Source of the DNA: VGXO01 sp964614695
Lineage (GTDB): Bacteria > Planctomycetota > Phycisphaerae > Phycisphaerales > SM1A02
Direction: 5' to 3'
Assembly (NCBI GenBank): GCA_964614695.1
Contig: CAZTMB010000001.1
Coordinates: 1 to 64,000, forward strand
Length of the DNA stretch: 64,000 nucleotides
Below are positions 27,790 through 36,313 of the stretch, in pieces. The stretch's first letter is position 1. Each line of letters begins with the position of its first letter. The position numbers and the translations under genes are program-made. The notes under the pieces are model-generated. The model saw only the letters and a program-made list of their open reading frames with translations. It had not been told where the DNA came from and searched no databases.

Positions 27790-30029
27790 GCCACCGCCCC
27801 CCGCATGTCCATCGGCACCTGCACGATCCAGAAGCCGAGCAGGCAGAGCGCCGCGGCGATCGCGATCCACGGCCACGACCAGCGGCCGAGGCTCTTGACG
27901 AGCGCCGCCGCCGTCACCAGAGCGCCGAGTTGCAACGCGAGCAGTTCCGCCGGCACAAGCCAGTCGGGCACCTCGGCGCAGCAGGCCTTCGCCCATTGCG
28001 GCTCGCCGAGATGAACACCGAGGTCGCCGGCGGCCCGCTGCAGGCTCGCCCATCCCGCCGCGAAGCCGGTGACGAGGTGGAAGCCGAAGTGAACCGCCCA
28101 CATCGCGGCGCCGAGCGGCAACAGTCCGCGCATCCCGCGGCAGAACCGCTCCCGCGATGCGGCCGACGCGGCCACGCCGAGCAGGGCCGGGACGGCGACG
28201 GCGGCGAGGATCGTGGCGACGAAGGCGACGAGCCGGTCGTTCGCGAGCCCGAGCGCCATCGAGATCTCCCGCAGCCACGCGGTCACCGGCTCGGTCATGC
28301 CGACGGCATTCGCGAACGCGCCGAACACGAGCACGCCCGCGAGCATCGCCAGATCGAGGCGGTTCGAGATTCGACCGATGTTCGATCGGGGTCCGTCGTC
28401 GGCGAGATCCTCGATGGTGCGGCGATCGACGAGCGTCACGTTGTCGTGCGGGCACGCGTGCGCACAGTCCATGCAGAAGGTGCAGTCGAGGTTGCCGCGC
28501 TTGCGAGGCTGCGCCAGATGCAGTTCGCAGCCGGGAATCGACGGAGCCGGCGAAGGCGAGCCGGCGAAGGGCATCGCCAGCACCGGCAGCGCGAGGTGTC
28601 GATCGTGGTCGGCGGTGCGGCCGGTGCCGCGAATGCACTCCATCGTGGTGCAGGTTCCGCAGACCGCGGCGTTCCGCACGCCGACCGCGACCGGCGCGGT
28701 CTCCGCGAGCGATCCATGCAGTTGCCCGAGCGGGCAGACGTGCTTGCAGAACGCGGCGCCGGCGAAGAAGGCGTCGACGAGAAGCAGCGCCGCGACGTAG
28801 CCGACGAGGATCCACGCGGTCGCCCACGGGCTCGCCCAGAGGTCGAACGCCTCGTAGAAGGCAAGCCACAGCGCGACGAGCCCGACCGCAAGCCACTTCG
28901 AGCGAAGCGCCTTCGGGAACGGACGCGTCGGCTGCACGAAGCGCCGCAGCAGCCCGCGCGGCGCCATGAACGGGCAGCCCATGCACGCGAGATTCCCCGC
29001 GAGGATGATCCCGAGCACGATGAAGCCCCGCGCATGCGTCCACGGCAGCGTGCCCGCGAGGTTGGCGGGCGCCTCCTGCGGGCCGAACCAGCCGTCGAGG
29101 CAGACGAGGATCATGAGGGCGAACGCGGTCCACCGGATCGCGTCGCGCACGCGGCGCTGCCGCAGCGCCGGAAGCAGCAGCAGCGACGCGAGCGTCGGGC
29201 GCGGCATCGTGCGCCGTGGTGCGGCTGGAATCGAACAAGGCGCTTCGCGTCGCGGTCTCCTCAGGCTTCGTGCGACGAGCCATCCCGCGATCGGCAGCAT
29301 CGCGGCCTGGCTCGCGAACCACATGAGCCCCGCGGCGATCTCCTGATCGCGCAGCGGAGAGACGCCCAGCATCGGGGCCGTCGTCTCGTAGGACGCGTAG
29401 ATCGGTCGCCCCGCGAAGGCGAGGATGCCGCAGAAGACGGTGTTCTGGAGGTCGATCGCGAGCAGCAGCAGCACGCGAGGCATCGGGCTCCACGCGGAGC
29501 GGAACGGCCACGGTTCGAAGACGTTCCACCAGACGAGGATTCCCGTGCCGAGGAAGCAGAGGTGCTCGACCGCGTGCCAGAAGGGATCGGCGATCGCCAG
29601 TTCATAGAGCGCCGGGATGTGCCAGAACCACATCGACGCGGAGAAGAGGACGCCCGCCGTCAGCGGGTGCATGAGCGTGCGGTAGGCGCTCCGGCAGGGA
29701 GCGGCTGCGAGGAAGGGTCCGAGCGTCCGCTGCCAGCGGCGCGGAAGTCCGCGGAAGATCGGCACGCCCGGCATGCCCGCGACGAGAAGCGGCGCCGCGA
29801 CGAGCGAGAGCAGCACGTGCTGGGCCATGTGCGGCCAGAGCGCGTACTTCGCGAAGAGGTCGATGGGCGACGCGAGCGCCGCCCACAGCGTCGCGAGGCC
29901 GGCGAGGTAGCACGCCGCGCGTCCGCGGGAGAAGCGAGGGGGCAGGCCGATCCGTCCGCGCAAGTAGGTCGCCGCGAGCAGGACGATCGCGATCGTCGTC
30001 CACGGAGGCACCGTCCACGCGGAGAGCAT
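27786..30029 (-). CDS. CtaG (caa3 assembly) domain fused to a 4Fe-4S polyferredoxin membrane domain
   Basis: 747 residues in one unbroken frame. Residues 1 to ~265 are the seven-helix CtaG_Caa3 type: ASPIDLFAKYALWPHMAQHVLL, FSASMWFWHIPALYELA, and AVEHLCFLGTGILVWWNV, with the conserved His of copper-site assembly. After a basic linker comes a second module with four to five helices and ACMGCPFMAPRG, FCKHVCPLGQLHG, CGTCTTMECIRG and LDCTFCMDCAHACPHD, the pattern of NosR/NapH/CcoG-like ferredoxins. The two activities are usually separate proteins. The -10-like TACCCT ends 6 bases before this ATG, so it may be leaderless. It follows the respiratory operon after 237 bases and probably matures its copper centre. 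Confidence 0.85.
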   Translation of the reverse strand: MLSAWTVPPWTTIAIVLLAATYLRGRIGLPPRFSRGRAACYLAGLATLWAALASPIDLFAKYALWPHMAQHVLLSLVAAPLLVAGMPGVPIFRGLPRRWQRTLGPFLAAAPCRSAYRTLMHPLTAGVLFSASMWFWHIPALYELAIADPFWHAVEHLCFLGTGILVWWNVFEPWPFRSAWSPMPRVLLLLAIDLQNTVFCGILAFAGRPIYASYETTAPMLGVSPLRDQEIAAGLMWFASQAAMLPIAGWLVARSLRRPRREAPCSIPAAPRRTMPRPTLASLLLLPALRQRRVRDAIRWTAFALMILVCLDGWFGPQEAPANLAGTLPWTHARGFIVLGIILAGNLACMGCPFMAPRGLLRRFVQPTRPFPKALRSKWLAVGLVALWLAFYEAFDLWASPWATAWILVGYVAALLLVDAFFAGAAFCKHVCPLGQLHGSLAETAPVAVGVRNAAVCGTCTTMECIRGTGRTADHDRHLALPVLAMPFAGSPSPAPSIPGCELHLAQPRKRGNLDCTFCMDCAHACPHDNVTLVDRRTIEDLADDGPRSNIGRISNRLDLAMLAGVLVFGAFANAVGMTEPVTAWLREISMALGLANDRLVAFVATILAAVAVPALLGVAASAASRERFCRGMRGLLPLGAAMWAVHFGFHLVTGFAAGWASLQRAAGDLGVHLGEPQWAKACCAEVPDWLVPAELLALQLGALVTAAALVKSLGRWSWPWIAIAAALCLLGFWIVQVPMDMRGAVA

Positions 30030-30035
30030 GCGGGA

Positions 30036-30041
30036 AGGGTA
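30036..30041 (-). promoter_or_regulatory. -10-like element giving a leaderless CtaG-ferredoxin mRNA
   Basis: TACCCT on the minus strand ends exactly 6 bases before the ATG at 30029. An inverted repeat CGCGGGC-6-GCCCGCG lies just upstream at 30047-30066. Confidence 0.4.
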
Positions 30042-30266
30042 GCGGTCGCGGGCGTCGAAGCCCGCGGTCTCGCGAAGTTCACGAGGCTCGCGGTGTTCGC
30101 GCGGCCGCCGACCCGAGAGCGCAAGCGCCCCGATCGATCGCCTCGTGCCACGCCCGGAACGGCAGCTTCGATCGAAACGAGGCGACGCGGACTGGTTCGC
30201 ATCGCGCCGCGACGCGCCCGCGATGTTGAGCGACCTTCAGGGAGCTCCTGCGACCTTCTGCGGGCT

Positions 30267-31781
30267 TCAGCGACGCTCGGCGGCCTGCGGCGGAATCGGC
30301 AGGAGCGCGCCGGGCGGGTTCGAGGTCTGCTCGTTCTCGGGATGCATGGTGAGCAGGAAGCGCGCGACCGCCTCGGTCTCGGCGCTCGTCAGGCTCTTGC
30401 CGAACGCCGGCATGTTGCCGCCGCCCTGCTGGATCTGCCGCACGAGCTGGTCGTAGGAGAGCCGCGTGGCGACGTCGTCGAGCGCCGGGCCGCGCAGGCC
30501 GCCCTGGCCGCCGAGTTCGTGGCAGTTGCGGCACTGGGCGTTCTGGATGACGACCGCACCCTGCAGTTCGAGCGGGCCGCGATCCTTGACGTACTCGACC
30601 GGCGTGGGAATCGAACTCCACGCGTCCATGACGGGACTCCACGGGCTCTGCCGTCCTTCCCACGTGAGGATGCCGAGCGCCGTCGCGGCAAGCACCACAC
30701 CGAGCACCATGAGCGGACGCCGGCTCGGGGCGCGTTCGCCGCCGTTGGAGAGGATCGGCAGCAGCACGAGGCCGAGGATGAGCGCGCCCGGCGCCACGAG
30801 CATCACGAGCGTCTCGCTCGCGGGCGGAATGAGCGAGACGAGCCCGAAGATCCAGAGGAACGGCAGGTCGGGCCGCGGGTTGGTGTCGATGTCGGTCGGG
30901 TCGGGAAGGCCGTTCGGTCCGATCGGCCCGAGCCAGAGCGCGACCGCGACGAGCACGAGGAGCATCGAGCCGCAGAAGACGAGATCGCGCTTCGCCGCGT
31001 CCGGCCAGAACGGCACGCCGTGCTTGTGGATGCGGGCCTCGTAGGTCTCGCGGTAGGTCGCAGGATCGACCGGCTCGCCGACCTTGGGCATCTCGCTGAT
31101 GCCGTGACGCAGCACGAGCACCAGATGCAGTCCGACGAGGGCGATGGTGATCCCCGGCAGCACGAAGACGTGGAGGGCGAAGAAGCGGTTGAGCGTCTCG
31201 CCGCTGATGGTCGGCCCGCCGAGCAGCAGGTCGCGGGCGAGGTTGCCGAAGACGGGGATGCGATCGGCGATCGCGGCACCGATGCCGATGCCCCAGTAGG
31301 CGTCCTGATCCCACCGCAGCACCTGGCCGGTGAAGGCGAGGGCGAGCGTCAGCAGGCAGAGGAAGACGCCGACGATCCAGGTGAGCTCGCGCGGGAACTT
31401 GTAGGTCGCGTGCAGGAAGACCTGCACCATGTGCAGGATCATCATCGCGACCATCGCGTTGCTCGACCATCCGTGGATCGCCCGCAGCATCCAGCCGAAC
31501 GGGACGGCGGTGTCGATGTAGACCAGGTTCTCGTAGGCGTTCGAGGCGCTTGGCGCGTAGAGCGTGCCGAGGCAGATGCCCGTCACGATCTGCAGCGAGA
31601 AGAACATCAGCGTCGCGCTGCCGAAGACGTAGAACCACCGGGCGCTCGGCGGCACCTTGTGGGTCATGATCGGCGCGAGGAACGCGCCGATGCCGGTGCG
31701 GTCCTCGAGCCAGCGGATCGGCACGAGGATCGCGCCGAGCAGGGGACCGGGCTTGCGCTGCCCAGACGCGGCGTCGCTCAT
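30267..31781 (-). CDS. Cytochrome b of the bc complex, fused to a C-terminal cytochrome c domain
   Basis: 504 residues. The N-terminal ~230 residues are cytochrome b6-like: four helices with paired His in LRAIHGWSSNAMVAMMILH and RFFALHVFVLPGITIALVGLH, the b-haem ligands. Subunit-IV-like helices follow (to ~residue 385), including the PDLPFLWIFGLVSL region. The last ~100 residues hold one c-haem site CRNCH and a probable Met ligand in GGNMPAFG. The fused c domain would take electrons from the Rieske/quinol side directly. The ATG directly follows the TGA of the Rieske gene. Known bc complexes with this type of fusion (bcc style) pass electrons to an oxidase in a supercomplex. Confidence 0.92.
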   Translation of the reverse strand: MSDAASGQRKPGPLLGAILVPIRWLEDRTGIGAFLAPIMTHKVPPSARWFYVFGSATLMFFSLQIVTGICLGTLYAPSASNAYENLVYIDTAVPFGWMLRAIHGWSSNAMVAMMILHMVQVFLHATYKFPRELTWIVGVFLCLLTLALAFTGQVLRWDQDAYWGIGIGAAIADRIPVFGNLARDLLLGGPTISGETLNRFFALHVFVLPGITIALVGLHLVLVLRHGISEMPKVGEPVDPATYRETYEARIHKHGVPFWPDAAKRDLVFCGSMLLVLVAVALWLGPIGPNGLPDPTDIDTNPRPDLPFLWIFGLVSLIPPASETLVMLVAPGALILGLVLLPILSNGGERAPSRRPLMVLGVVLAATALGILTWEGRQSPWSPVMDAWSSIPTPVEYVKDRGPLELQGAVVIQNAQCRNCHELGGQGGLRGPALDDVATRLSYDQLVRQIQQGGGNMPAFGKSLTSAETEAVARFLLTMHPENEQTSNPPGALLPIPPQAAERR

Positions 31782-32438
31782 TCAGGGCGCCTCCTGCAGG
31801 CCGGGCAGCCGCCCGGCGTCGATCCACAGATGCCCGTCCTCGATCTTCGCCGGATACGGGAAGAGGCTCCGCGGCGGCGGCCCGCTCGCCCGCGATCCGT
31901 CCTCGTAGTAGACCCCGCCGTGGCAGGGACACATGAAGAGCCGCGACTGCGGGAACCAGCGCACCGGACAACCGAGGTGGGCGCAGTTCACCGCGAAGAC
32001 CTGGAAGTTCGGCGCCTGCGGGTTGAAGGCGTTCGACGGCGGCGGATCGCCGCTTGAGGTGTCCATCGGCTGCGCCTTCGCGCGGTCGCCGACGTCGCCG
32101 GCCGGCACGTGGCGAACCCAGCAGCCGGTGTTCGCGGTGAGGCCGTCGGTCGGCGACGTCCACGGATTGATGAAGGTCGCGAAGCGCGTCTCGCCCGGGG
32201 GATAGAGCGAGACCGGGCCGAGATCGACCCACTGCTCGGGATACTGGCGAAGGCCCGGGCCGAGCATCGCGGAGACGACCGGAACCGCGGCGGCCGCGCC
32301 GCCGGCGCCCATCAGGCCGAGTCCCACCTTGAACATGAACTGGCGGCGATCGCCGCCGCCGCAGCCGGCGCAGGGGCTTTCGCCTTCGGCGCCGCCGACC
32401 TGCGGCAGCGAGGTCTTGGGTTCGTTCGATTCGCTCAC
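31782..32438 (-). CDS. Rieske 2Fe-2S protein of the bc complex
   Basis: 218 residues from a GTG start preceded by AAGGAGG. A twin-arginine-like start (GDRRQFMFKVG) runs into one hydrophobic segment (LGLMGAGGAAAAVPVV). The cluster motifs are CAHLGCPV and CPCHGG, with the two His and two Cys ligands and the disulphide Cys. An extra CAGCGG near the N-terminus is unusual. The start overlaps the stop of the dihaem lipoprotein gene (GTGA), and the stop abuts the cytochrome b start. Confidence 0.95.
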   Translation of the reverse strand: MSESNEPKTSLPQVGGAEGESPCAGCGGGDRRQFMFKVGLGLMGAGGAAAAVPVVSAMLGPGLRQYPEQWVDLGPVSLYPPGETRFATFINPWTSPTDGLTANTGCWVRHVPAGDVGDRAKAQPMDTSSGDPPPSNAFNPQAPNFQVFAVNCAHLGCPVRWFPQSRLFMCPCHGGVYYEDGSRASGPPPRSLFPYPAKIEDGHLWIDAGRLPGLQEAP

Positions 32439-33175
32439 GAGTCGCTTCCTCCTTCACTCGACGAGGCCGCCGGAAGCGGCGGGTTCATCGCCGATTCCGA
32501 CGCCCAGGTCGGGCGCTTCGAGGCGAGATACGCCACGACGTCCGCGATCTCCGCCGGGGCGAGATCCGACGCGGGCTTTCCGAGATCCGGGCGGCCGAAG
32601 ACGACGGCGCTCCAGAGGCCCTGATCGGTGATGTTGGCGAGAAAGAGCGGGCTCGTCACCGAGTCGCGCGAGCCTTCGGCGTGGCAGGAGACGCACGAGT
32701 TCGCGAAGACCGCCTCGCCCCGCGTCGCGTCGCCGAGCTTGACCGCGGAGCCGGCGGCCGCGGGTTCGCCGGGAGTCTCCCACTTCGCGCGAAGGCCCTT
32801 GACGATGAGATCGATCTCCTTGTCGCCGAAGTTCTCGTAGGCGATGTAGGGGCCGCCCTTCGCCCGCGACGAGAAGCCGGGCATCAGCCGGCCGAGCCCG
32901 ACCGCCACCGCTTCGACGACCTGCGTGTCGGGCATGGTGCGCCACCAGAGCGGATCGTTCAGCGGGCGTGCGGCGCCGAGCGTGCCGTCGGCGCCGTGGC
33001 AGCCGGCACAGCTGTTGGACCAGAACGCCGCGACGCCTTCGGCGGTGTCGAGGCCCGGCGCCTCGGGCGCCGGCTTCTCGACCGAGCCGGGCGGCAGCGG
33101 TCCGCGGCCGCAGGCGGCGAGCGCCGACGCGAGGCCGATGGCGGCGAGGGGAAGCAGGAGGGAGGCTCGCGTCAC
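32435..33175 (-). CDS. Dihaem cytochrome c lipoprotein
   Basis: 246 residues from a GTG with AAGGAGG six bases upstream. The signal peptide ends in a lipobox, ASALAACG. Two c-type haem sites CAGCH and CVSCH are separated by about 100 residues, each in a cytochrome c domain (RPLNDPLWWRTMPDT, then ANITDQGLWSAVVFGRPD). The tail is acidic and Ser-rich. Its place between the Rieske gene and the oxidase genes suggests an electron carrier between the bc complex and caa3 oxidase. Both ends overlap neighbours by four bases. Confidence 0.93.
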   Translation of the reverse strand: MTRASLLLPLAAIGLASALAACGRGPLPPGSVEKPAPEAPGLDTAEGVAAFWSNSCAGCHGADGTLGAARPLNDPLWWRTMPDTQVVEAVAVGLGRLMPGFSSRAKGGPYIAYENFGDKEIDLIVKGLRAKWETPGEPAAAGSAVKLGDATRGEAVFANSCVSCHAEGSRDSVTSPLFLANITDQGLWSAVVFGRPDLGKPASDLAPAEIADVVAYLASKRPTWASESAMNPPLPAASSSEGGSDS

Positions 33176-33981
33176 GACGCGCCTCCTTCGCTTCGCTCGA
33201 CGCCGATCCGCTCGGTGAAGTCGAGGTCGCGCATGGTGGAGACCTTCTCGAAGCGGTTCACGAAGAAGCCGCAGACGCCGCCGAAGGCGACCTGGCTTCC
33301 CACGAACCACGGCCAGGAGATGAACTCCTCGAGCGCCGGATTGATGATGCCCATCGTGCCCCACGAGAGCGCCGAGAGAATGACCGGGGCGACCACGATG
33401 CCGAAGAGCATCGGGCGCCGCGGCATCATCGGAAGCGCCACCGTGAAGAGGAGGCCCGTCGAGATCGAGAGCACCAGGTGGATGAGCGAGGCGATCGCGA
33501 GCCAGCCGCCGTTGAAGCTCGCGAGCTGCGCCTCGTCGAGTTCGGCCATCGCCGGATTCACGGCGCCGGCGAGCAGATTGATCGGAAGCCACAGGCTGCC
33601 GTGCTCGACGAGCCCCCACGCGGCGGCCACGGCCGCCATCGCCACGCCACCTGCGAGTCCGCCGAAGACGCCCGCGCGGTAGGGATGGATCTCGACCGGC
33701 AGCACGAGCCGGCGGCTCGGTGCCGTCCGCGGCGGAAGCGGCGGCGGCACGACGTCGGTCTGGCCGCCGGTCGGCTCGATCGGCTCGACCGACTCCTCGG
33801 GCATCACGTCGCGGAACCACCGGACGGCGCCGAAGACCAGCGCCGCCGCGCCCACGACGCTCGCCGCGACGTTCGTCACCACGCCCGCAAAGAGCATCGC
33901 GACGCCGAAGGCCGCGATCAGCGGTCCCGCGGTCGGCTTGGGGATCGCCCGGGAGTAGGGCGTCTCTCGCGGCTCGCTCAT
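33172..33981 (-). CDS. Multi-pass membrane protein of the bc-caa3 operon
   Basis: 269 residues. Two N-terminal helices (AFGVAMLFAGVVTNVAASVVGAAAL) are followed by a Pro-rich cytoplasmic loop, then about four helices, one beginning GVFGGLAGGVAMAAVAAAWGL. The end is soluble and charged. The position after subunit III, where a subunit IV or ActF-like protein often sits, suggests a complex component. I do not recognise a family. ATGA overlap with subunit III and GTGA overlap with the lipoprotein. Confidence 0.8.
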   Translation of the reverse strand: MSEPRETPYSRAIPKPTAGPLIAAFGVAMLFAGVVTNVAASVVGAAALVFGAVRWFRDVMPEESVEPIEPTGGQTDVVPPPLPPRTAPSRRLVLPVEIHPYRAGVFGGLAGGVAMAAVAAAWGLVEHGSLWLPINLLAGAVNPAMAELDEAQLASFNGGWLAIASLIHLVLSISTGLLFTVALPMMPRRPMLFGIVVAPVILSALSWGTMGIINPALEEFISWPWFVGSQVAFGGVCGFFVNRFEKVSTMRDLDFTERIGVERSEGGAS

Positions 33982-34598
33982 GAGAGGATTCCCGTGCCGA
34001 CGAGGTAGACCGACGTGAAGACGAAGATCCACACCACGTCGACGAAGTGCCAGTACCAGCTGACGAGCTCGACCTTCTCCGCGTCGGCGGCCTTCAGATG
34101 CCCGAGCTTCGAGAGCGTCCAGATCAGCCCGAGCGCGGTGAGGCCGAGGACCACGTGGAAGGCATGGAAGCCGACGAGGCTGTAGTAGGTGCTTCCGAAG
34201 AGGTTCGTCGAGATGAAGAGGTCGTGGTCGAGCATGAGGCCGCGCCACTCCATCGCCGTGCCGTAGATGAACGCGCCGCCGAGGAGCAGCGTCAGGCCGA
34301 GCCAGAACTCGAAGGCGGCCTTGGATCCGCGGGCGAGCGCCTTGACGGCCGCGACGACCGTTGCGCTCGAGGAAAGCAGGCAGATCGACCAGACGACGAC
34401 CGGGCCGACGTCGAGACAGTCCTTGCCGGTCGGTCCCTTCACGTCCTTCCCGACGTAGTAGAGGAACGCGACGATGAAGGTCCCGAAGAAGAAGCTCTCC
34501 ATGGCGATGAGGCAGGCCATGCCCGTCTTGCCGCGGGTCGGCCGCCATTCGGCGTCGTCGGCGGGCGCCGCCTGAAGGGCATCACTCGTAGCGGCCAT
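33978..34598 (-). CDS. coxC: Cytochrome c oxidase subunit III
   Basis: 206 residues with about five helices, the short form common with caa3 oxidases. Motifs: GMACLIAMESFFFGTFIVAFLYY, STYYSLVGFHAFHVVLGLTAL and SWYWHFVDVVWIFVFTSVYL. The 17-base overlap with the coxA end and ATGA to the next gene indicate coupling. Stabilises subunit I. Confidence 0.94.
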   Translation of the reverse strand: MAATSDALQAAPADDAEWRPTRGKTGMACLIAMESFFFGTFIVAFLYYVGKDVKGPTGKDCLDVGPVVVWSICLLSSSATVVAAVKALARGSKAAFEFWLGLTLLLGGAFIYGTAMEWRGLMLDHDLFISTNLFGSTYYSLVGFHAFHVVLGLTALGLIWTLSKLGHLKAADAEKVELVSWYWHFVDVVWIFVFTSVYLVGTGILS

Positions 34599-36264
34599 CG
34601 GGATCCTCCGGGTGCTTGAGGTCCCACAGCGGGCGGCGGCTGCCGACGGTGGGGGGCGTGTCGAAGTTGTGCTCGGGCGGCGGGCTCGTGGTCGCCCACT
34701 CGAGCGTCCAGGCGTCCCACGGATCGTTGCCGGCGACGGCTCCCTTGCGGAGCGAGCGGACGAGGTTCCACACGATCAGCAGCACGCCGATGGCCTGCAG
34801 CGGAACGCCGCTCGAGGAGAGCAGGTTCCACAGCTCGAGGCCGCGATCGGGCTGGAAGGTGTAGATCCGCCGCGGCATGCCGAGCAGACCGCTGATGTGC
34901 ATGGGGAAGAAGGTGAGGTTGAAGCCGGCGAAGAGCAGCCAGAACGACCACTTCGCGATCGTCTCGTTCAGCATGCGGCCGAACGCCTTGGGATACCAGT
35001 AGTGGATCGCGCCGAAGATCGCGAACACCGTGCCGCCGAAGAGCACGTAGTGGAAGTGGCCGACGACGAAGTAGCTGTCGCTCACCTGCCAGTCGAAGGG
35101 CACCATCGCGAGCATGATGCCGGTGAGCCCGCCGATCACGAACATCGCGACGAAGCCGGTCGCGAAGAGCATGGGGCTCGCGAAGCGGATGCGGCCGCCC
35201 CACATGGTGCCGATCCAGTTGAAGATCTTGATGCCCGTCGGCACCGCGATCATGAAGGTCATCGCGCTGAAGAAGGCGTTGAGGGCCGGGCCCATGCCGA
35301 CCGCGAACATGTGGTGGGCCCAGACGCTGAGCGAGATGAAGCCGATCGCCACGGTCGCGGCGACCATGAGCGGGTAGCCGAAGATCACCTTGCGGCTGAA
35401 GGTCGGGATGATCTCGCTCACGAAGCCGAAGGCGGGCAGGATGAGGATGTAGACCTCCGGGTGCCCGAAGAACCAGAAGAAGTGCTGCCAGAGGATCGCG
35501 CTGCCGCCCTCCTGCGGATCGAAGAAGTGCGCCCCGAGGTTGCGGTCGAAGAGGAGCATCACCTGCGCGGCGGTGAGCGGCCCGAGGGCGGTGATCACCA
35601 GCACGCCGACGATCAGCATCATCCAGGCCATGAGCGGCATCCGCATGAGCGTCATGCCCTTGCAGCGCATCGACAGGATGGTGACGACGAGGTTGATCCC
35701 CGTGGCGATCGATCCGAAGCCGCTCACCATGATCCCGAGGATCCAGTAGTCGGTGCTGTTGCCGCGGCTGAAGGTGCGGTCGGTGAGCGGGGCGTAGGCG
35801 AACCAGCCCACGTCGGGCGCGACCGAGGTCCCGTAGAGCCCCTGCGCTCCGATGTAGCTGAAGTAGAGGAGGAGGCCGCCGAAGAGGAACAGCCAGAAGC
35901 CGAAGGCGTTCAGGCGCGGGAAGGCCATGTCCCGCGCGCCGATCATGAGGGGGATCAGGTAGTTGCCCATCCCGAGCAGGATCGGCATGCCCACCAGGAA
36001 GACCATGGTGGTGCCGTGCATGGTGAAGAGCTGGTTGAAGACCTCCGGACTCACGAGGTCGTTGCCGGGTCGCGCGAGCTGCGCCCGCATGATCGAGGCC
36101 TCGATGCCGCCGATCACGAAGAAGACGAGCCCCGAGAGCACGTACATGATTCCGAGGCGCTTGTGGTCGACCGTCGCCGCCCACGCGTGAAGCCGCGTCG
36201 CGAGGGGGACGGCGCGCGACGCGCCTTCCTCGACCCGCACGGGCGTGGTGCTCAGGGTGCTCAT
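34582..36264 (-). CDS. coxA: Cytochrome c oxidase subunit I (A1-type haem-copper oxidase)
   Basis: 560 residues with 12 helices. GHPEVYILILPAFG carries the CuB His, the D-channel Glu and the cross-linked Tyr of A1-type enzymes. YFVVGHFHYVLFGG gives the haem ligands, and HGTTMVFLVGMP and the DXXW-like K-channel region are intact. Reduces O2 to water with proton pumping. Fourteenth in line with caa3 enzymes is the subunit II that has a cytochrome c tail. The C-terminal segment SPPPEHNFDTPPTV is the usual soluble tail. Confidence 0.96.
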   Translation of the reverse strand: MSTLSTTPVRVEEGASRAVPLATRLHAWAATVDHKRLGIMYVLSGLVFFVIGGIEASIMRAQLARPGNDLVSPEVFNQLFTMHGTTMVFLVGMPILLGMGNYLIPLMIGARDMAFPRLNAFGFWLFLFGGLLLYFSYIGAQGLYGTSVAPDVGWFAYAPLTDRTFSRGNSTDYWILGIMVSGFGSIATGINLVVTILSMRCKGMTLMRMPLMAWMMLIVGVLVITALGPLTAAQVMLLFDRNLGAHFFDPQEGGSAILWQHFFWFFGHPEVYILILPAFGFVSEIIPTFSRKVIFGYPLMVAATVAIGFISLSVWAHHMFAVGMGPALNAFFSAMTFMIAVPTGIKIFNWIGTMWGGRIRFASPMLFATGFVAMFVIGGLTGIMLAMVPFDWQVSDSYFVVGHFHYVLFGGTVFAIFGAIHYWYPKAFGRMLNETIAKWSFWLLFAGFNLTFFPMHISGLLGMPRRIYTFQPDRGLELWNLLSSSGVPLQAIGVLLIVWNLVRSLRKGAVAGNDPWDAWTLEWATTSPPPEHNFDTPPTVGSRRPLWDLKHPEDPDGRYE

Positions 36265-36313
36265 GCCGCGGGTTCCTGCATCGAAGGGCTCCTGTCGCGG
36301 GGACCGCGTCGCG

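Noticed and set aside
27528..32057. A 1509-codon open frame on the plus strand
   Set aside because: It lies antisense to the CtaG-ferredoxin, cytochrome b and Rieske genes, all of which have clear motifs; the translation is low-complexity Arg/Glu/Asp.
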